Positions 1-8,217 of a stretch of DNA of 64,000 nt are shown here, piece after piece (the stretch's first letter is position 1; each line of letters opens with the position of its first letter). The notes under the pieces were generated by a model. It saw only the letters and a program-made list of their open reading frames with translations, was not told the DNA's origin and ran no database searches. This stretch comes from Acidobacteriota bacterium (lineage in GTDB: Bacteria > Acidobacteriota > Terriglobia > Terriglobales > Acidobacteriaceae): NCBI GenBank assembly GCA_016196065.1, contig JACPYL010000012.1:62001-126000 (forward strand). The letters run 5' to 3'. The position numbers and the translations under genes were made by a program.

Positions 1-843
1 CACAATGCCCTGCCAGAACAATGTTGGATGAAAGAAGTACGCGGCGAACACGATCGCTCCGGCCACAGCACACGCCGCGCCCCAGATGACGAGCACTGCC
101 TGTCGCCGCACCGGAGCGACCCATAGCATCAGCAACAGTGCGAGCAACGCCAGCACTCCGAGAGAGAACTGATGTCCTGCCGCAAGCGCCAGCGATAGTC
201 CCATCAGCAAAATACGCCGCCAGTTCCACAACACCACTTCGCGCGGAGCATACAGCGTGTGTGCGACCGCGATCCCGGTCCATATCGCTCCGAATCCGCC
301 CCACACTCCGCCCATCTCACCCAGGCTCTGCGATCCCGCCACTCCCACGATGATCGCCGGCGAAAAGCAATAGAGCATCAGCGCGATGTATCCGCCCCCG
401 TTGCCATATAGCCGGCGCGCAACATACCAGAGGGATCCGCCCAGCATCACGCCAAAAAACAGATAGGGAACCGCCGCCAGCACCTGCCATTGCGGTGGCC
501 CGATCGGCCCCGAAGCCAGACGCAGCAGAAACGGCCCTCCCGCAATCAGGTAGTACAGCGGTGAGCGGTCCGAGTCATATCCATCACGCTCGCGCACATG
601 TTCGCCCGATGACCCGCCCGTTGCCGCGTTCGAGAGCTGCGATCCCGGCGTGCCTGCCACCACGCCGTCTATCCATTGTTGCGCGCCCATGTGGATTCGT
701 ACCGCCTGCCCCGACCCCGACTCCTTATCAAGTCGCGCCTGCGCTGCCACCAGCCACAAACACTGCAACAAACACACGCCCAGCAGCGCAGCCGCCACAA
801 ATTGTGGCCTGCCAATCGCACCGGATTGAAAAAATCGCCGCAT
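1..843 (-). CDS. Polytopic membrane protein, possible GT39-like glycosyltransferase (3' end outside window)
   Basis: An open frame of 281 codons runs from ATG at 843 on the minus strand to the window edge without a stop, so the C-terminus is missing. Residues 13-35 form a first membrane segment. A hydrophilic, probably extracytoplasmic stretch follows (about 36-85), including the short motif SPLYYLIAGGPFLL, and then at least five more hydrophobic segments. A first helix, a polar loop and then a ladder of helices is the arrangement of the dolichyl-phosphate-mannose transferase (GT39/PMT) superfamily, but I could not confirm its acidic catalytic motif, so the family is a guess. The gene is divergent from the CPBP gene with a gap of only 23 bp. 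Confidence 0.6.
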   Translation of the reverse strand, partial: MRRFFQSGAIGRPQFVAAALLGVCLLQCLWLVAAQARLDKESGSGQAVRIHMGAQQWIDGVVAGTPGSQLSNAATGGSSGEHVRERDGYDSDRSPLYYLIAGGPFLLRLASGPIGPPQWQVLAAVPYLFFGVMLGGSLWYVARRLYGNGGGYIALMLYCFSPAIIVGVAGSQSLGEMGGVWGGFGAIWTGIAVAHTLYAPREVVLWNWRRILLMGLSLALAAGHQFSLGVLALLALLLMLWVAPVRRQAVLVIWGAACAVAGAIVFAAYFFHPTLFWQGIV

Positions 844-866
844 GAAGGGAGACCGAGTGTTTTACC

Positions 867-1859
867 ATGTCCGGGACCATCATGGATACGCACCCTTCCC
901 CGCCACCAGCGCCCGAGCCCGCGCAGACCGCAATCGTCGACTCGCCTCCGCCGCCAGTTCCGCAATTTATTGTTCTGGCGCGAAGAGAGAATCCTCTGTT
1001 CGCAATTTTTGTCGGCCCCCACGGCATGTACCCCGGCACGCGCTGGTTGATCTACCTTCTTCTCGGCGGAATCCTCGTAGGAGTAGTCGGCGCGATCTCG
1101 CATTTTGTCCACCGTGCGCATGACGCCTCGATCTGGTGGGGACTCGTCTCGGAAGCCGCGATCATGCTCGCCGTCATCCTTCCCGCCTTCGTGATGGCGC
1201 TCATCGAGAAGCGTCCCTTCGGCACCTTCGGCCTGCCTAAACAAAATGCCTTTCGCCGTAATTTTTGGATCGGCACTCTCTGGGGATTCGTCTCGCTCAG
1301 CGTGCTGATGATCGCCCTTCGCCTCTCCGGAGCTTTCAGTTTCGGAACCCTTTCCATCCACGGATCGCAGATCGCGAAATACGGGATCTACTACTTGATC
1401 TTCTTTCTGCTCGTTGGTTTCTTTGAGGACTTCCTCTTTCGCGGCTACTCGCAGTGGGTGTTCTCTCAGGGAATGCATTTCTGGCCAGCGGCCGCGCTAC
1501 TGTCGGTAGCCTTCGGCGCTGTCCATAGTTCGAACCCCGGCGAAAGCAAAGCCGGACTCGTCGCCGCCGCCCTCATCGGATTTTTCTTCTGCCTCACCCT
1601 GCGCCGCACTGGCGACCTCTGGTGGGCCGTCGGTTTTCACATGTCGTGGGATTGGGGCGAGAGCTATTTTTATTCCGTCCCCGACAGCGGCGGCATGATG
1701 CCCGGCCATCTGCTCAACTCATCCTTCCACGGCCCCGCCTGGCTCACCGGAGGCTCCGTCGGCCCCGAAGGCAGTCTGCTCGTCTTCGCCGTGATCGTCG
1801 CTTTGTGGGTGGCGTTCGACCGGATGTATCCGGAAGTAAAGTACGCCGCCGAGCACTGA
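867..1859 (+). CDS. CPBP family intramembrane metalloprotease
   Basis: The 330-residue protein has a proline-rich cytosolic N-terminus (residues 8-35) and about seven membrane helices. The CPBP/Abi signature is visible: E187-D188 with R192 (EDFLFR, where EExxxR is usual), H220 at the end of the FxxxH motif, and H258 with W261-D262 in the last motif. The family includes CAAX-type prenyl endopeptidases and bacterial proteases of unknown substrate that act inside the membrane. ATG 867 was chosen; ATG 882 (MDTHPSP) is an equally possible start. The second glutamate of the first motif is an aspartate here, a known variant that leaves activity uncertain. No partner gene suggests a substrate. Confidence 0.88.
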   Translation: MSGTIMDTHPSPPPAPEPAQTAIVDSPPPPVPQFIVLARRENPLFAIFVGPHGMYPGTRWLIYLLLGGILVGVVGAISHFVHRAHDASIWWGLVSEAAIMLAVILPAFVMALIEKRPFGTFGLPKQNAFRRNFWIGTLWGFVSLSVLMIALRLSGAFSFGTLSIHGSQIAKYGIYYLIFFLLVGFFEDFLFRGYSQWVFSQGMHFWPAAALLSVAFGAVHSSNPGESKAGLVAAALIGFFFCLTLRRTGDLWWAVGFHMSWDWGESYFYSVPDSGGMMPGHLLNSSFHGPAWLTGGSVGPEGSLLVFAVIVALWVAFDRMYPEVKYAAEH

Positions 1860-1923
1860 CAGAATATAGAAGGTCGGCGGCACTCAAAATTCGAACACTC
1901 CGCGATGCTATCCTCTCTTCGCC

Positions 1924-4035
1924 ATGCCTAGCCTTCGCTTCCTCGTCCTGCTCTGCGTTACCGGAATCGCCGTCGCCCAGGAGCCATTCCTCTCCACCAC
2001 ACATTGGACCGCGGTTCGCAACGAGTCGAGCGGCGCCGCCCCTTACGAGAATCTTCGCTACCTGACCACCCTGCATCGCGTTCCGGCAACCACAGATTTC
2101 GATCAGGCCGCGCAATTCGTCCTGCAAAAAGCGCGCGAGTACGGACTCGCTGACGCCCGCAGTGAGCAGTTCCCCATCGACGGCACAAAAACTTACGGCC
2201 TCATGCGCTCCTATCTCGGCTGGAATGTGGAAGCCGGAACCTTGTGGGAGGAGAGCCCGCAGCATCTTCTACTTGGCGATTGGAAGACCGATCCGATTCG
2301 TCTCGCCGACTACAGCCACTCTGCCGACGTCACCACCGCCCTCGTCGATGTCGGCAACGGCACTCACGAAGAGGACTACCGCGATAAAGATGTGCGCGGC
2401 AAGATCGTTCTCGCCGATGGCGTACTCGCTCGCGTGCAGGCAATGGCTGTGATCGCCCGCGGAGCTGCGGGCATCGTCAGCGACATGCCCAATCAAACCA
2501 CCGCCTGGTCCGGCCTCGATCCAACTCTCGTTCGCTGGGGACACCTCGACGCGCGTCAGCCTTCCGGCTTCGCGTTCATGGTCTCGCGCCAGACCGCGCA
2601 ATGTCTGCGTACCCGATTGCAGGCCGGTGAAAAAATAACCCTGAAGGCCGAAGTGAAAGCCACGGTCGGCCCCGGCCACTGGACCGTCGTCACCGCCACC
2701 ATCCCCGGCTCGGATCCCGCTGCCGGAGAAATCGTCTACAGCTGTCACCTCGACCACGAGCGTCCCGGCGCCAATGACAACGGCAGCGGATGCGTCACCA
2801 TTCTCGAGTCCGCGCGCGTGTTGTCCCGCCTGATTGCATCCGGCGCTCTGCCGCGTCCACGCCGCACGCTGCGTTTCGTCTGGGGACCGGAAGTCGAAGG
2901 CACGATGGCCTTCCTCGCGACGCATCCTGAAATCAAGCAGCGCCTCCGCGCCAACATTCACATGGACATGGTGGGCGGCGACTATTTCCGCAACAAGTCT
3001 GTCTTTCACGTCACCGCCACGCCCTGGTCGCTGCCCAGTTTCGTGACCGACGTCGGCGCAACATTTCTCGACACGATCCGGACCGCCGCCACCGATTACG
3101 CCGGGAGTGCCGCGAGCCCTGAAGCCGCCGTTGTCGAAACTCGCACCAGCGAACAAGGCACGCGCAACGAATTCATCGCCGACGTCACGCCGTATTCCGC
3201 GGGCAGCGATCACGACGACTACGATTCCTCCACCATCGCCGCGCCTTCGCTCTATTTGCGCGACTGGCCTGACCTCTACATTCACACCGACCACGACAGC
3301 CTCGCGCAGATCGATCCCACAAAGCTGCGGCGTGTCGCTCTGTTGGGCGCAGCATCGGGCTACGTATACGCCAGCGTCGACGCCTCACAACTTCCGAAGC
3401 TGCTCCCGTTCCTCACCGCCGCTTCTGAAACTCGCCTCGCCCGAACTTTTCAAGACGCCCAGAAGCTTGTCGATGACCCCAATCTCGGAGTCGACGCCGC
3501 ATGGTACGAAGCACGCAACCTCATCAACCAGTCACTCCACCGTGAGAATGCCGCGCTGCATTCACTAGTCGATCTCGCGGGCGGAACTGCTGGCTCTGAA
3601 GCAAACAACGTCAAAGCTCTCGCGACGCAAGCAACATCATTCAACGATTGGATCGACGCTCGAGCGAAACTTCGCGGAGCCAAGGGACCAGCACCCACCG
3701 CCGCCTGGCTTCAATCACCTGACGCACATCGCATCCCCGCGCGCATCGGAGACTTCGGACCTCTCACCTATCAGAACGACAACGTCCTCCTCGCGCGTCT
3801 CGGCAAAGAACGCTATGGGAAGATCAAACTCCTCAACAGCGAAGCCACTCCTTTACTGAACGCACAAGACCAGTCCGACCTCTACGCCTATGAGATCGTA
3901 AATTTCGTGGATGGCAAGCGAACCGCTGCAGAAATCCGCGACGCCGTCTCTGCCGAATATGGGCCTTTGCTTCTGAACCTCGTGACGGACTACCTGGAAG
4001 CATGCGCCGAAGCCAAAGTGATCCAATGGAAGTGA
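1924..4035 (+). CDS. Secreted M28 family zinc peptidase with PA-like insert
   Basis: A 703-residue exported peptidase. Residues 1-19 are a signal peptide ending in AVAQ. Residues about 130-240 resemble a protease-associated (PA) lid. The M28 di-zinc centre can be read: H275 and D277 in the motif CHLDHERPGANDNGSG, bridging D285, the catalytic and ligand glutamates E323/E325 (GPEVEG), D348 or D353 (HMDMVGGD) and H430 (GSDHDDYDS). These fit aminopeptidases of the M28 clan that remove N-terminal residues outside the cytoplasm. The last 60 residues (DLYAYEIVNFVDGKRT onward) look like a small winged-helix appendage, which is unusual for the family. A TATCCT hexamer at 1909-1914 lies 9 nt before the ATG. 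Confidence 0.92.
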   Translation: MPSLRFLVLLCVTGIAVAQEPFLSTTHWTAVRNESSGAAPYENLRYLTTLHRVPATTDFDQAAQFVLQKAREYGLADARSEQFPIDGTKTYGLMRSYLGWNVEAGTLWEESPQHLLLGDWKTDPIRLADYSHSADVTTALVDVGNGTHEEDYRDKDVRGKIVLADGVLARVQAMAVIARGAAGIVSDMPNQTTAWSGLDPTLVRWGHLDARQPSGFAFMVSRQTAQCLRTRLQAGEKITLKAEVKATVGPGHWTVVTATIPGSDPAAGEIVYSCHLDHERPGANDNGSGCVTILESARVLSRLIASGALPRPRRTLRFVWGPEVEGTMAFLATHPEIKQRLRANIHMDMVGGDYFRNKSVFHVTATPWSLPSFVTDVGATFLDTIRTAATDYAGSAASPEAAVVETRTSEQGTRNEFIADVTPYSAGSDHDDYDSSTIAAPSLYLRDWPDLYIHTDHDSLAQIDPTKLRRVALLGAASGYVYASVDASQLPKLLPFLTAASETRLARTFQDAQKLVDDPNLGVDAAWYEARNLINQSLHRENAALHSLVDLAGGTAGSEANNVKALATQATSFNDWIDARAKLRGAKGPAPTAAWLQSPDAHRIPARIGDFGPLTYQNDNVLLARLGKERYGKIKLLNSEATPLLNAQDQSDLYAYEIVNFVDGKRTAAEIRDAVSAEYGPLLLNLVTDYLEACAEAKVIQWK

Positions 4036-4147
4036 TCGCGTAGCGCCGGCTGCCCCGCGGGATGTCGTGGCGCGTCCTCGCCCCCACATCTGGCAATCGG
4101 TGCTGGCGCAACGGCGCAAGCTCTCACGCCCCACGCGGCCTTTGCCT

Positions 4148-4153
4148 TATACT
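4148..4153 (+). promoter_or_regulatory. -10 element of the B3 beta-lactamase gene, leaderless arrangement
   Basis: TATACT ends 6 nt before the ATG at 4160, so transcription would start at or next to the start codon. No Shine-Dalgarno sequence is present in the gap. Confidence 0.5.
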
Positions 4154-4159
4154 CCGGCA

Positions 4160-5035
4160 ATGCGGCGAAATTTCCTGATCGTTTTTTACTTGTTGATCGC
4201 GTCCTACTTTGCAGTCGATGGTGCCTTTGCCCAGCCTAGTCCCGATTGGACCGAGCCGTTCCCGCCCTTTCGCATCGCCGGAAACCTGTACTACGTAGGC
4301 AGCAAGGGCCTCGCGAACTATCTCGTCACGACTCCGCAGGGAAACATTCTCATCAACAGCGATCTCGAAGCCAATGTTCCCCTGATCCAGGCGAGCATCG
4401 AAAAACTCGGCTTCAAATTCCAGGACACAAAGATTCTGGTCATCAGTCACGCCCACTGGGACCACGATGCGGGCAGCGCGCTGCTCAAAGAGAAGACTGG
4501 CGCCACGTACATGGTGATGGACGCCGATGTGCCCGTCGTCGAGTCCGGCGGCAAATCTGACTTCGCCTATGGCAACGTTGCTGCCAACCTCTACCGTCCC
4601 GCCAAGGTCGATCGCATACTCCACGACGGCGACGAAGTTCGGTTGGGCGATACCGTTCTCGTTGCCCACCTCACGCCCGGACACACCAAGGGCTGCACGA
4701 CCTGGACGATGAAAGTGATGGAAAACAAAAAGACCTATGACGTGGTGATTGTCGGAAGCCCCAACGTGAATACCGGCTACAAGCTCATCGACAACGCGGC
4801 CTACCCGCAGATCGCCGCCGATTACGAACGCTCGTTTCGAGTTTTGAAATCCCTGCCAGCCGATATCTTTCTCGGCGCCCACGGCGCCTACTTCGGACTG
4901 GAAGAAAAATATCCTCTCCTGAAAGAAGGACACGCCAATCCCTTTGTCGATCCCACAGGCTACAAGCGCTTCGTTACTGAAAAAGAAAAAGACTTTCAGA
5001 CAGAATTAGCCCGGCAAAAACTAGCTGCGAAGTAG
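4160..5035 (+). CDS. Subclass B3 metallo-beta-lactamase
   Basis: The 291-residue protein has a signal peptide (residues 1-25, cleavage after GAFAQ) and a metallo-beta-lactamase fold. All zinc ligands of subclass B3 are visible: H97-x-H99-x-D101-H102 (SHAHWDHDAG), H175 in the B3-typical motif LTPGHTKGCTTW, and H241 (LGAHGAYFG). There is no B1-type cysteine ligand. B3 enzymes hydrolyse penicillins, cephalosporins and carbapenems in the periplasm, and environmental homologues are widespread. An in-frame ATG at 4067 would put a charged non-signal stretch in front; 4160 restores a clean signal peptide and sits behind a -10 box. No regulator of the AmpR type is adjacent, so expression is probably constitutive. 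Confidence 0.9.
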   Translation: MRRNFLIVFYLLIASYFAVDGAFAQPSPDWTEPFPPFRIAGNLYYVGSKGLANYLVTTPQGNILINSDLEANVPLIQASIEKLGFKFQDTKILVISHAHWDHDAGSALLKEKTGATYMVMDADVPVVESGGKSDFAYGNVAANLYRPAKVDRILHDGDEVRLGDTVLVAHLTPGHTKGCTTWTMKVMENKKTYDVVIVGSPNVNTGYKLIDNAAYPQIAADYERSFRVLKSLPADIFLGAHGAYFGLEEKYPLLKEGHANPFVDPTGYKRFVTEKEKDFQTELARQKLAAK

Positions 5036-5084
5036 TGGGGATAGTTCTGCCGCAGCATGCGCAGGCCAGCAAGCCGACGAGCAT

Positions 5085-5118
5085 TCCTCCGTGCTCTTCG
5101 TGTCCTCCGTGGTAAAGC
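5085..5118 (+). repeat. CTTCGTG-type intergenic repeat
   Basis: The stretch with CTCTTCGTGTCCTCCGTGGT is a degenerate copy of a sequence also present at about 16640-16690 and 41652-41698, where the unit CCTTCGTG recurs two to four times. It lies in the 115-bp gap between the convergent beta-lactamase and mnmE genes. No function can be read from it. Confidence 0.5.
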
Positions 5119-5150
5119 CCCTAGAAGTTGAGATCGCAGCAGGCCAGCAG

Positions 5151-6662
5151 TTACTTCCCAATACAAAACGTCCCAAAAATTAAATGCAGGATGTCATCCG
5201 AAGTCGTCGCCCCGGTGATCTCATCCAGCGGACGCAGCGCACTATAAAGATCGAGCAGCATCATTTCGTGCGGCACTCGGGCAGTGACCGCATTCCGAGC
5301 CGCTTCGAGCGCAGCCAGCGAATCGCCCACCAGTTTCTGATGCCGCACATTGGTAAGAAATCCGCTTTCAATCTGCGGACCAGCATCTCCTCCTACCCGT
5401 CGTAAGATTGCGGCGCGTAGCTCTGGGATGCCATCGCCTGTCAGCGCCGAAGTCCGGACGCGATCCAACTGAGAACCGGAAATTGGGAACTGAGAATTGC
5501 CTTTGTCCGATTTATTCTCCACCACGATTGCCGCCCGCCCCTCCACCTGCTTCAACAGCTCGCCATCTTCCTCGGACACCGCTTGCGTCGCATCGAGTAC
5601 CACCAGCACCAGGTCTGCGTCGGCCAGCGCTTCCATCGATTTGCGAATGCCGATACTCTCCGCCTCATCCAGCGCCCGCCGGATTCCCGCCGTATCCACC
5701 AGTTCCACAGGAATTCCACCGATTGCCACCGTCTCGCTCACCAGGTCGCGCGTCGTGCCCGGTTGCGCCGTAACAATCGCGCGTTCCCGCTCCACCAGCC
5801 GGTTGAACAAACTCGACTTCCCTACATTCGGACGCCCCACAATGGCCAGCGTCAACCCCTCATGCACCAGCTGTCCATACGCAAAACTCGCCGCCAGTCC
5901 TTCCAGCGGCCGCCGCACATCAGCAATCTGATCGAGGATGGTCGCGTCCGGCGCAATCGAAATATCGTCCTCGGCGAAATCAATCCCCGCTTCGAGCAGC
6001 GCAATCAGTCCGACCAGTGTGTGCTTGATCGGCTTGATGCGCTTTGACAACGATCCTTCCAGCTGCTGCGCCGCCACTTTCGCCTGAAACAGCGTCTGTG
6101 AATCAATCAGATCCCGGACCGCCTCCGCCTGCGTCAAGTCCAGCCGCCCGTTAAGAAATGCCCGCATCGTGAACTCGCCCGGCTCTGCCAATCGCGCCCC
6201 GCCAGCCAGGCAAAGCTCGACAATATGCCGCAACACCACCGGCGACCCATGCGCTGAAATTTCAACAATGTCGTCAGTCGTATAAGAGTGCGGCTTCGCA
6301 AAGTAAGTAACCACCACTTCATCGATCCGTTGCTCTTGTAGAGCGGGCGCCCCCGCCCGCTGCTGTTGGTGTTGGTGTGGCCCTTGCTGTCCGCCCCTCT
6401 TGACCTCCCCAACGGAGCCTCCACTCAGAGTCTGCGCGGAAGTAGTAATTCTGCCGGCATTTTCGCGGGCGAGGGCGCCCGCGCCACATCTCTCCGGTTC
6501 CACCAATTCTCCAAATACGGCCCGCCCCGCTTCCAGCGGATGTTTCAACCGCAGCATCGGCTCGGCAATCGCCCGTGCCGCCGGACCAGCCAGCCGGACG
6601 ACACCAATCCCGCCCCGCCCGGCAGGAGTCGCAATCGCCACGATTGTGTCGTCGAGATTCAC
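5151..6662 (-). CDS. mnmE: tRNA modification GTPase MnmE with an in-frame repeat insertion
   Basis: MnmE, with MnmG, installs the carboxymethylaminomethyl group on U34 of tRNAs. The N-terminal formyl-THF-binding domain, helical domain and G domain are in order: P-loop [10 protein letters not shown]3 DTAGIR, G4 NKSD, G5 SALTG, and the C-terminal CIGK whose cysteine is required for modification. The protein has 503 residues, about 50 more than usual. The excess is one low-complexity block (residues about 57-112, 6327-6494) whose DNA carries two inverted copies of the GCGGGCGCCCCCGCCCGC repeat; normal MnmE sequence resumes at [17 protein letters not shown]. The GTG start lies 6 nt behind a TAGAAT box that overlaps the stop codon of the preceding gene. 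Confidence 0.97.
   Translation of the reverse strand: MNLDDTIVAIATPAGRGGIGVVRLAGPAARAIAEPMLRLKHPLEAGRAVFGELVEPERCGAGALARENAGRITTSAQTLSGGSVGEVKRGGQQGPHQHQQQRAGAPALQEQRIDEVVVTYFAKPHSYTTDDIVEISAHGSPVVLRHIVELCLAGGARLAEPGEFTMRAFLNGRLDLTQAEAVRDLIDSQTLFQAKVAAQQLEGSLSKRIKPIKHTLVGLIALLEAGIDFAEDDISIAPDATILDQIADVRRPLEGLAASFAYGQLVHEGLTLAIVGRPNVGKSSLFNRLVERERAIVTAQPGTTRDLVSETVAIGGIPVELVDTAGIRRALDEAESIGIRKSMEALADADLVLVVLDATQAVSEEDGELLKQVEGRAAIVVENKSDKGNSQFPISGSQLDRVRTSALTGDGIPELRAAILRRVGGDAGPQIESGFLTNVRHQKLVGDSLAALEAARNAVTARVPHEMMLLDLYSALRPLDEITGATTSDDILHLIFGTFCIGK
6327..6494. repeat. Inverted REP-like repeat pair inside mnmE
   Basis: Two arms, GCGGGCGCCCCCGCCCGC near 6344-6361 and GCGGGCGAGGGCGCCCGCGC near 6459-6478, face each other across about 100 bp. 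The same repeat occurs intergenically at 30815, 32618, 33276 and 34888. The pair keeps the mnmE frame open and codes for a Gly/Ala/Gln/His-rich loop. Confidence 0.8.
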
Positions 6663-6668
6663 AGCAAC

Positions 6669-6674
6669 ATTCTA
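6669..6674 (-). promoter_or_regulatory. -10 element of mnmE, leaderless arrangement
   Basis: On the minus strand TAGAAT is followed by six bases and then the GTG start. It overlaps the TAG stop of the upstream membrane-protein gene, so mnmE can be transcribed on its own. Confidence 0.5.
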
Positions 6675-7097
6675 GCCAGTGGTGGGGACACTCAGAGGCG
6701 GCATTTGGCCTTCATCACGGGTGCGCCTCCGATACACAAAGAAGCAATACAGCGCTGGCCCGCCGAGCGGCCAGAAGACATACAGAGCAACAAACCAGAA
6801 AGCACGAGCCAGCCAGTGCGACTGGTCAAAACCGAACCAGAAATAGAGCATCGCCACCCATAACAACGCCGTGGCTGCAATCCCCGGAATCCAGACCACA
6901 GTAAACAGCGCATCAGTCAGCGGCGGCAGCTTGTTCACATTCGCAAACAACTGTGCCGCCCGCGTGCCGAAGACCGTCCCCACGAAAATCAGGTTCAGGA
7001 CGGCGCAAACCGTATAAACGCGCCGCGCCCTCCGGGACAGCATCCAGCTCCTCGTGATCGGCAGGATCAGCATCGCCCGGCAGATTACCACGCTCAC
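6672..7097 (-). CDS. Small hypothetical membrane protein
   Basis: The 141-residue product has three clear hydrophobic segments (about residues 31-50, 64-85 and 100-122), each bordered by basic residues, and a short hydrophilic tail. I do not recognise the family. It lies 9 bp upstream of mnmE on the same strand and is divergent from rpmH. The annotated start is GTG; an ATG eight codons downstream (7073) is an alternative. A conserved function with mnmE cannot be inferred from position alone. Confidence 0.6.
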   Translation of the reverse strand: MSVVICRAMLILPITRSWMLSRRARRVYTVCAVLNLIFVGTVFGTRAAQLFANVNKLPPLTDALFTVVWIPGIAATALLWVAMLYFWFGFDQSHWLARAFWFVALYVFWPLGGPALYCFFVYRRRTRDEGQMPPLSVPTTG

Positions 7098-7123
7098 CGT
7101 TTGCCGGATACGATGTTGCCCGT

Positions 7124-7153
7124 TTGCCCGCAGCCCGTGCCGTCATTTATACT
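7124..7153 (+). promoter_or_regulatory. Sigma-70-type promoter of the rpmH-rnpA-yidD-yidC operon
   Basis: TTGCCC (7124-7129) and TATACT (7148-7153) are 18 bp apart. About 45 bp of leader with a GGGAG ribosome-binding site separate it from rpmH, unlike the leaderless genes in this window. Confidence 0.6.
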
Positions 7154-7202
7154 TTTCGTTTGCCTTAGGGCAGTTGATTCAATCAGGGAGCAAGGATTTT
7201 TC

Positions 7203-7358
7203 ATGCCGAAACGTACATTTCAACCCAACCGACGCAAGCGCGTAAAGGTACACGGGTTCCGCACCCGTATGAAGACCAAGAGCGGAGCCGCTGTCCTGTC
7301 GCGTCGCCGGGCCAAGGGACGCAAACGCGTCGCCGTGAAAGCGGGTTTCCGCGAGTAG
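7203..7358 (+). CDS. rpmH: 50S ribosomal protein L34
   Basis: A 51-residue, very basic protein beginning [20 protein letters not shown] and containing the L34 motif [21 protein letters not shown]34 is a component of the large ribosomal subunit. The ATG at 7203 was chosen over an in-frame ATG at 7101 because it gives the canonical N-terminus and follows a GGGAGCAAGG Shine-Dalgarno region. It is the first gene of the conserved rpmH-rnpA-yidD-yidC-khpB block, with rnpA 36 bp downstream, as in most bacteria. Confidence 0.97.
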   Translation: MPKRTFQPNRRKRVKVHGFRTRMKTKSGAAVLSRRRAKGRKRVAVKAGFRE

Positions 7359-7394
7359 TTTCCCCCGTAGCGCGGGCCAATAAGCCCGTCTTTT

Positions 7395-7859
7395 GTGCAG
7401 GATTATGAGTGTGTGAGCACCGACGCTCCGAACCGGAGTGGAGAGCAACGTGTCCAGCCAGCCGAAAGCAGTGCCGGGGCAGCATTCCCCCGCACCGCCC
7501 GGTTGCTGAAACACGCCGACTTCGAACGCGTCTACAAGCAGGGTCGCCGTCATTTTTCCTCCCACATGACCGTCTTTTACTTGCGGCAAACGGAGGGTGA
7601 TGCGCGTACCGGATTCACCGTCGGTCGCGTTCTCGGAGGCGCCGTGCAGCGCAATCGCATCAAGCGCCGCATGCGTGACGCCGTCCGGCAACGGCGGACG
7701 ATTCTCCAGGGCCCAGTCGACATCGTCATCAACCCGAAGAAGTCGGTATTGAAAGTCGAGTTCCCGATCCTGCTCGAGGAAGTGACCCGAGCGTTCGAAT
7801 TGATTGCCCGCAAGCTGGCTGAGAACACGGCAGCCCAAAAGAAGACAGTCGAGAACTAG
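7395..7859 (+). CDS. rnpA: Ribonuclease P protein component
   Basis: The protein subunit of RNase P, which binds the catalytic RNA and the 5' leader of pre-tRNAs. The 154 residues contain the diagnostic RNR signature (GGAVQRNRIKRRMRDAVR, about residues 80-97) preceded by the beta-sheet core RTGFTVGRVLGG. The first 35 residues are a poorly conserved extension; a GTG at 7413 is a possible later start. The RNase P RNA gene is not in this window. Confidence 0.95.
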   Translation: MQDYECVSTDAPNRSGEQRVQPAESSAGAAFPRTARLLKHADFERVYKQGRRHFSSHMTVFYLRQTEGDARTGFTVGRVLGGAVQRNRIKRRMRDAVRQRRTILQGPVDIVINPKKSVLKVEFPILLEEVTRAFELIARKLAENTAAQKKTVEN

Positions 7860-7923
7860 ACCTCTCTACAGAACGTATCTAGGGAGACGGGTATCGAGTG
7901 TTGCATTTCTGAATGAAGAAGTT

Positions 7924-8202
7924 ATGAAGACACTGGCACTCTGGACGCTGCGCTCGTACAAACAGTGGATTTCACCGCTGCTGCCGCCCTCGTGCCGCTA
8001 CGTGCCGACCTGTTCCGAGTACGCCATCGAAGCCGTCGACCGGTTCGGAATCCTGCGTGGTGGTTTCATCGCGATCGCGAGATTACTGCGCTGCCACCCC
8101 TTTGTAAAAGGTGGATACGACCCAGTCCCGTCGGATTCTCAACCCGGACACTGGCATCATCACGCCCTGCAAACGACGAACGACGAACGACCAGCGACGT
8201 AA
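7924..8202 (+). CDS. yidD: Membrane protein insertion efficiency factor YidD
   Basis: A 92-residue member of the UPF0161/YidD family. The signature is readable: W-x-x-RSYKQWISPLLPPSCRYVPTCSEYAIEA, with cysteines at residues 24 and 30, then GGFIAIARLLRCHPF and GGYDPVP. YidD is a small membrane-associated amphipathic protein that assists YidC-dependent insertion of inner-membrane proteins. The ATG at 7924 gives the family N-terminus. It lies between rnpA (64 bp) and yidC (15 bp) in one operon. Confidence 0.96.
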   Translation: MKTLALWTLRSYKQWISPLLPPSCRYVPTCSEYAIEAVDRFGILRGGFIAIARLLRCHPFVKGGYDPVPSDSQPGHWHHHALQTTNDERPAT

Positions 8203-8217
8203 AAAGAAGAGACTCTA

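Noticed and set aside
2269-3294. Long minus-strand open frame opposite the M28 peptidase gene
   Set aside because: It is a mirror frame of a G+C-rich gene; the plus-strand product has a full set of peptidase motifs and the antisense product has none.
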